Program-made: the position numbers and the translations under genes
From: Odontocerum albicorne
Taxonomy: Eukaryota > Arthropoda > Insecta > Trichoptera > Odontoceridae
DNA: 64,000 nt
Direction of reading: 5' to 3'
NCBI GenBank assembly: GCA_949825065.1
Contig: OX463839.1
Span: 30,947,540-31,011,539, forward strand
Shown here: positions 58,484-64,000 of the stretch, one piece after another
How the letters are laid out: each line of letters begins with the position of its first letter
Numbering within the stretch: position 1 is the first letter of the stretch
The notes under the pieces: model-generated
Seen by the model: only the letters and a program-made list of their open reading frames with translations
What the model was told of the DNA's origin: nothing
The model's database searches: none

Positions 58484-59771
58484 TGAGAGTTGCTACTTAA
58501 GTTTTGAGACAGACAAGTAAAAACATATATTTGTCATCCAAAATGACTTTATTGTTTTTCAAAATACTCTCCATGAAGATCAATACACTTTAGCATGCGT
58601 TTGAACCAATTTTCGAAGCACTTTTTCCACTCCGAATGAGGTAACTTCAAAACATGCATTTTGAACGCATCAACCGCTTCTTCAGGCGTCGAAAAACGTT
58701 GACTTCGCAATTTATTTTTGATGTTCAGGAATAAAAAGAAGTCATTGGGTGCCAAATCAGAGCTGTACGGCAGATGACCCACCAATTCAATGTTTTGAGT
58801 GCTCAAAAAGTCACTTGTTTGAGCCAATGTGAAAGCTCGCATTGTCGTGGTGGAGAATGATCCGTCTTCAGCGGTTGGTTTTCCTCATTTCTCCGAACAC
58901 TTCTGGCAAACAAATGGTGGTGTTCCATTCGGAATTTACCGTACGACGTTCCACTAAAGGCACTGTTGCGACATGACCATTTATACCGAAGAAACAAGCC
59001 ACCAATTTGCTTCAAAGTGCTTCATGCCCGAACAACTTTTGTTGGATTTGGCTCGTCTTGAAAGACCCATACATTCGACTGCTGTTTAGTTTCTGGCTCA
59101 TATGTATAGATCCATGATTCGTCACCTGTCATGATCTTATAGACGTCTTTTAAAGCACCGCGATCGGATTTTTTCAACATTTCTTTGGACCAATCGACAC
59201 GAGCCTTTTTTTGAGCGATTGTCAAATTATGCGGTATCCAACGCGAACAAATCTTTTTGACGGCCAAATGTTCATGCAATATTGAATGTATGCAAGTGGA
59301 ACTAATGCCCAAACATGTTTCAATCTCACGATAAATCACATGACGATCTTGCAATATTAGTTCACGCACAGCATCGATGTTTTCTGGTACAACAACCGAT
59401 TTTGGACGACCTTCACGAAATTCGTCCTGGAACGAACTACGACCATGATTGAATTCGGAAAACCAGCGAAACTCAGTGGCCCGGGATGGTGCTTCATCAC
59501 CAAAAGTCGAAGCGAGTTGATCGGCACATTGCTGTTGAGTTAGTCCACGTCGAAAATCATAAAAAATCATCGCACGAAAATGTCCACGATTTAATTCCAT
59601 TTTTTTAATTCGAATTTTTCAAGTCACTGTAAACAACACAGATAGCACTCGTATGAGAAAACTTTCTGAGCATGTATACCATTAAAAACGTCAAACTTTA
59701 CGATGCTGATGTCAGATTTAACGTATCTACACTGGTGTTGCCATATCTCAAAACTTAAGTAGCAACCCTCG
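58484..59771 (-). mobile_element. mariner transposon, third type, decayed
   Basis: The inverted ends contain GTTGCTACTTAAGTTTTGAG and are flanked by TA on both sides. The length is 1288 bases. The protein remnants differ from both other mariners here, so three separate lineages invaded. Confidence 0.9.
58549..59600 (-). pseudogene. mariner transposase pseudogene (FYDFRRGL type)
   Basis: From ATG at 59600 the minus strand is open for 192 codons: MELNRGHFRAMIFYDFRRGL, the two HTH regions, SRWIPHNLTIAQKKARVDW and the first catalytic block MTGDESWIYTYEPE, then WVFQDEPNPTKVVRA and a stop at about 59022. The middle is broken by stops and frameshifts. The C-terminal frame at 58842-58549 has the NIELVGHLPYSSDLAPNDF block with the third Asp, and ends WFKRMLKCIDLHGEYFEKQ. 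It is inactive. Confidence 0.88.
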
Positions 59772-60219
59772 TAGTTACAAATGACGATTTTCTTAAATCC
59801 TCATTTTCTTCGTTAAGTGTCATCATATTCATAAAAATTCATAATTACATAAAAAAAATTACATCATAACAGTAAGTACTTACGAAAATATTTTGTTTCA
59901 TAATGGAAAAATATTTTTTATTACACACAAACGCGAAGGTCTTAATATCTCAATACGAAAAATATATAACTTAGTCCACTGTCATAATACCGGCACATAT
60001 ATAGGAGGGGGATTTGAGCAGTGTTCCTTAACAAAAGTATAGCTTTTCATAAAAAGAAATTTAAAAATTCAAATTCATGCCAGAAAAGTTATGATTTCCC
60101 AATTAAAATATGTGATAAATGTGTTTTCATTTCAGACACACCATGTCATAAAAATTTATTTCTTAATACATGAATATTGTATATTTATCTTTTAAAACAT
60201 TTATTTAGCATTTTTGAAA

Positions 60220-60234
60220 ATGTTAAAATGTTAA
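60220..60234 (+). promoter_or_regulatory. Four-codon upstream ORF overlapping the sulfite oxidase start
   Basis: ATGTTAAAATGTTAA is a complete four-codon frame. Its TGT codon overlaps the main ATG at 60228-60230. The segment arose as a tandem ATGTTAAA duplication followed by a nine-A run. If the mRNA starts upstream, scanning ribosomes meet this frame first. Confidence 0.45.
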
Positions 60235-60450
60235 AAAAAAATTGTCACTTTTTTAGAAATCATCCCTTGGTAACACTTCAAGTGGCTAAACAGATAACAG
60301 CTTTGAGTACCAAACATTTCAAAACCTCTTCTGCGGGTTTACAGAAAATTGATGAGAAAGGTGAACATCATGGCTTTGATGATAAAACCAAAAGATTTTT
60401 ATTACTTGGCACAGCTTTGGGGTCAGCAGTTACCGTTTACTTTTTATCAC
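60228..60450 (+). CDS. Sulfite oxidase exon 1: presequence and sorting segment
   Basis: The donor is CAC|GTAAGTAA at 60451, and the exon ends with one base of a His codon. A leading A9 run covers codons 3 to 5. Confidence 0.85.
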
Positions 60451-63400
60451 GTAAGTAAATTTTATTTTAATGGAATAGATATTCTCTCAAGGATAGATAT
60501 TCTCTTCATAACTTTCCATCACTCAAAATCAAAATATTATCCATGCTACAGATAATCTTCCATTTTCAATATATAAAGTAAATATTTGTCCGCTCTATTT
60601 TAAAATATTCATAAAGACATATTTTCAATTTATGTATTTGTAGTTATTAATTACATGGTAATTTGAATATATATTTTCAGATCGTAAAGATAAAGTTGTA
60701 AAAACTGAACACTTTGACGAGAAGAAATCGAGCCCTGATAATATTTCACCTGAACTACCTACTTATGATTATGAAGAAGTAGGAAAGCATACGAACAAGT
60801 AAGATATATCTGTGAAACTTATGGCAATGTCCACTAAGTATTTATTATATTATATATTATAATGTGGATATTTTTTAATAATAGAATTGTTAATATTTTA
60901 TCCAACAAATTGTAATAGACACCATTTCTGTCTTTCTCAACATTCCACAAAACCCATGTTTACATGGAGCAAGTAAAGAAGCAAATCATCTTGAGTAATA
61001 CACGCCTAATGCCTGTAAGTCACAATGAAACAATTCATGTAAAATAGAATAAAATGTCAATTTTATTTATTGCAAACTAGTCAACAAATACTGACACTAG
61101 ATTTGTTCTAATTTTTAACGGTTTAATCGGTAAAATTTGTAGAATTTTAAGAACAAAAATTTACCATACTTAGATCGATTTGGACTAACAAGTGTCAATA
61201 GATATTAATTATTCCAGGCATGAGTTCCATTGATTCTATTATTTTCTCAAATTTGAGTTATTCATACAATGATTCTTGTATGGAAAATATGTATGGTGTA
61301 TAGCTCCATTTTTGCCATCCAATGTTATTTATATGAAATGCATAATAAATTGTATGTAAAATAGCTTCACACCTTGTATAGTCTTATGCTGTGTGACACA
61401 TGCAAACGCCTTCTTCTTTATCATGACCTCTCTACCGCGACACAGCCTTGAGCACTTGATGAAGAAAAATATGTTAGCATGTGTCACATAGATTAGGGCT
61501 GTAACATTGCATTGGATGTAAACACCTACTTATAGAAAATAAATGCATCTACTACACACACCGGTAATCAGTAGTTTAGGTTTTTATTTTGATTATTATC
61601 AGTATTGCTATTAGAAAATTTATATTATTATCAGTATTGTTATTAGAAAAATAAAATAAGTTACATGATATATTCAACTACCAACTTTTGTTTATTTTTA
61701 CTTAAGATTGTATATTACAAAAACACGTGCATATACTTGTATTGCTGGTGAAGTAATTATTTTTGACTTTTTGTCAAATAGTATATATTTTGCTAATTAA
61801 ATTTATTTTTCGATCCCTGTTGATTATTTTTTACATATAATTAAATTTGTATTTTCATGTATTAAAGGCAAAATAAATACGTTGAAATAGCAAGAACTGT
61901 CTTTTACTGGTAATTAAACCCAAATACAAATAAATCACAAAGAATATTTTATTTTTTTCAAACAATTCACTGTGCTATTATAAATTTTATTTGCACAATA
62001 AATAATTGTTTTAATGCAATTAATTTAATGGAAGAATATCAAGAATTAGCTTGACTTGTTACTTTAAATAACCACTAGAGAAACGAAGTCCAATATGAAA
62101 ACTATAGTCCTTATAACAACTTATAGTACTACAATATGAAATGTTTCAGTGTAGTAATTCAAAAATTGCTAATTGCCACTAAGGAGTAAAACATATATGA
62201 CTATATTTCATAAAATGAAAACAGAAACTGAAGATTAAAAAAATACACATAAATGCATTTTTTAACATTAAGGGTCCGCTTTTACCCGAAAGGAATAAAC
62301 TACCCAATAGTCGCCTTAGCTACAAAATACAGCATCAGTAACAGGAATGTCACTAAATGACTTTAGTCTATGGTATATGCAACAAATACAAATTCAATGA
62401 CAAAGGTCATTTATGATAGTTAATGTGTTAAGAAACATTATTTTACCAATATTTAAATTTACATCAAGCTGTTCCACTCAAAACTATGTGCCAGCACTCG
62501 GGACAATTTTATGAGCTCCTATAGGCAATATTTCATAAAATACAGTTCTAGAAACTTAAAACAAATTATGTCAAATGTAATTGTGTTTAGAAAATATTAT
62601 TTTATTTTTAAATATAGTTGTATTTTCACAACATTTATACAATGTGTTTAAAATTGTACTTTGTATGATGAGTTTTCTTATTCGCCTGTTAAATTGCCCA
62701 AATAAATACTGGTTACTGTATTTGAGCTGGAATAGCTTAATGTAAAATATAAAGTTTTACTTTCTTATTCTTTCGCAACGTTGATATATATTTGCATTAT
62801 ATCTACGTTGTGAATTTTCAAATAATAATAAAATATTGCTTAAAAAGCATATGTATTGGAAAGTTTCATTTAAAATTTATATATATTCTTGTCTCAATTC
62901 TTGAAATTGTCAATTTGTATGTCCATTTTTATACTCGTTGCAAACATCAAAACAAAAAAATGTCTTAAACACGCGATCATAAATCCACTAGGATGACACA
63001 AAATATCAGAAATTAAATCTTTTTTTATTATATTAGATACGATTTCTTAGTTTTTAATATTGTTTTCTTCTGATCCTTCCAGGTTTTTTTTTATCCAATT
63101 GTTGTTTGTATTATTTCTGCTGTGGCACAGGACATATGCAATTGCAATGGAAATAGAGAAATTCCATTAAAAAAACAAACGAGTTTCTTAGTCTCTTCTA
63201 CTTAGTTCTTTGTTATCAATGTTTTATATTTGTTTATCTTAAAACTGAAAATGCCTCAACTATCAATCAATAAATTTCACATTTGAATCCATGGTGATTA
63301 ATTATAATATTTCATTTTAAACGCCCGTTATTGAAATCAACAGACATGAATTATGACTTGATATATTTTTATATTATCACGTTCTCTGCCAACAATTCAT

Positions 63401-64000
63401 AAAATATAAAAAAAAAAAAATCTTTGTTTTTAAGTTATATTTATTAACTTATGTAGAGATATGATTATTTAATTTACTTTGATGAATTTTTGTGGAAAAT
63501 TATGAGGATTTTTATGTGTCAGTCACATGTGACTGACAAAGCGCCAACGGAAAAAAATTAACGGAAAAAAATTGGAGTATTCCAGTGTCAGTCACCCGTG
63601 ACTGACAAGGCGGTCAATGTGTTATCTGTCAAAACATGCAGTGAAATATTGAGCAAATGATATTTGACTGCATAATAGAGGTTTTTGACTAATGAGCTAG
63701 CATGGTTATGTTCTGACTAAAAGTTTGCTAATACCAGTTCAAATTTAATATGTTGATTTGTTGAAAAATATGACTTATAGAATTTAATATCTATCAAAAT
63801 TATTTATGGTCAGGAAATGAGACAAGTTAAGTAAATTAGAAAATAAGTAAAAACCACTTTTATATGAAAATATTCCAAACAGGAAAACTGGAATATGGGT
63901 GACATATAAAAATGGAGTTTATGATATCACAAAATTTGCTGATACTCATCCTGGCGGAAACCAAATTTTGGAAGCAGCCGGAGGTCCTGTTGATCCTTTC
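60228..64000 (+). CDS. Sulfite oxidase, mitochondrial, N-terminal part (cut by window end)
   Basis: Exons 60228-60450, 60681-60798 and 63883-64000 join in phase (donors GTAAGT and GTAAGA, acceptors TTTTCAG and CCAAACAG). The ATG at 60228 is the first in this frame after an upstream stop. The start MLKKNCHFFRNHPLVTLQVA is basic with few acids, as in mitochondrial presequences. FLLLGTALGSAVTVYFLS (about residues 57-74) is a hydrophobic sorting segment, which fits the bipartite signal sending sulfite oxidase to the intermembrane space. Exon 3 begins the cytochrome b5 domain: TGIWVTYKNGVYDITKFAD then THPGGNQIL, with the heme-binding HPGG, and AAGGPVDPF. The enzyme oxidises sulfite to sulfate, passing electrons through molybdenum cofactor and heme to cytochrome c. 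The molybdopterin and dimerisation domains lie beyond base 64000. Confidence 0.92.
60681..60798 (+). CDS. Sulfite oxidase exon 2: linker
   Basis: The acceptor is ATATTTTCAG and the donor GTAAGA. It encodes a charged linker (DKVVKTEHFDEKKSSPDN) and ELPTYDYEEVGKHTN, the first strand and helix of the b5 domain. Confidence 0.88.
60799..63882. other. 3.1-kb sulfite oxidase intron 2
   Basis: AT-rich, with no gene seen. It holds a short duplicated TTATCAGTATTG segment near 61600-61655 and the palindrome pair at 63517-63607. Confidence 0.7.
63517..63607. repeat. Two related palindromes, possible MITE end
   Basis: TGTCAGTCACATGTGACTGA... (63517-63538) is a perfect 22-base palindrome. 63586-63607 is the same sequence with CC in the centre. 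The second is followed by AAGGCGGTCAATGTGTTA. The pair, 69 bases apart, looks like a terminal structure of a DNA transposon, but no partner end is visible. Confidence 0.6.
63883..64000 (+). CDS. Sulfite oxidase exon 3: cytochrome b5 core (partial)
   Basis: The acceptor is TTCCAAACAG. One base completes a Lys codon, then 39 codons run open to the window end with the heme motif HPGG at 63958-63969 approximately. Confidence 0.93.

Overview
The window is AT-rich animal nuclear DNA, almost certainly from an insect and possibly a lepidopteran. Small GC-rich exons with GT-AG splice sites sit in large AT-rich introns full of transposon remains (mariner, pogo/Tigger, Harbinger, hAT, Helitron, LINEs and tRNA-derived SINEs). 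The insect call rests on the transposon set and gene style. The order is a weaker guess.

Three cellular genes are visible. (1) At 1781-1893, minus strand, is one spliced exon of an aldehyde dehydrogenase domain, closest in memory to the ALDH part of 10-formyltetrahydrofolate dehydrogenase. No neighbouring exon was recognised. (2) From 4683 to 38335, plus strand, nine exons that join in perfect phase encode the C-terminal 490 residues of a corin-like mosaic serine protease: end of a Frizzled CRD, two LDL-receptor class A repeats, an SRCR domain split over two exons, and a complete trypsin domain with His, Asp and Ser. The start of the Frizzled domain and the expected N-terminal membrane anchor are not in view and probably lie upstream. 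After its TGA stop the frame stays open for 38 more Pro/Thr/Ser-rich codons, up to where the GC-rich sequence ends. (3) From 60228 to the window end, plus strand, three exons encode the mitochondrial presequence, linker and first part of the cytochrome b5 domain of sulfite oxidase. This gene is cut by the window edge.

Layout: 1-4682 holds the ALDH exon and SINE debris. 4683-38335 is the protease gene. Its 12.5-kb intron 2 carries a deleted Harbinger element, a pogo/Tigger element, SINEs, an 83-bp tandem array and LINE remains. Intron 3 carries a mariner with perfect 31-bp inverted repeats. Intron 4 carries a deleted Helitron. The last intron carries one LINE nested in another. 38336-60227 is intergenic: a hAT-type MITE, two decayed mariners, a LINE, a Tc1/mariner remnant and a 15-copy 89-bp satellite, plus long AT-rich stretches with nothing recognisable. 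60228-64000 is the sulfite oxidase gene.

The three genes have no evident shared pathway: folate/aldehyde oxidation, extracellular proteolysis and mitochondrial sulfite detoxification. Their closeness looks incidental. No wholly new gene system was found. The most unusual points are the possible stop-codon readthrough of the protease, the orphan ALDH exon, the trimeric higher-order pattern in the satellite, and a strongly over-represented heptamer, ACGAGTA.
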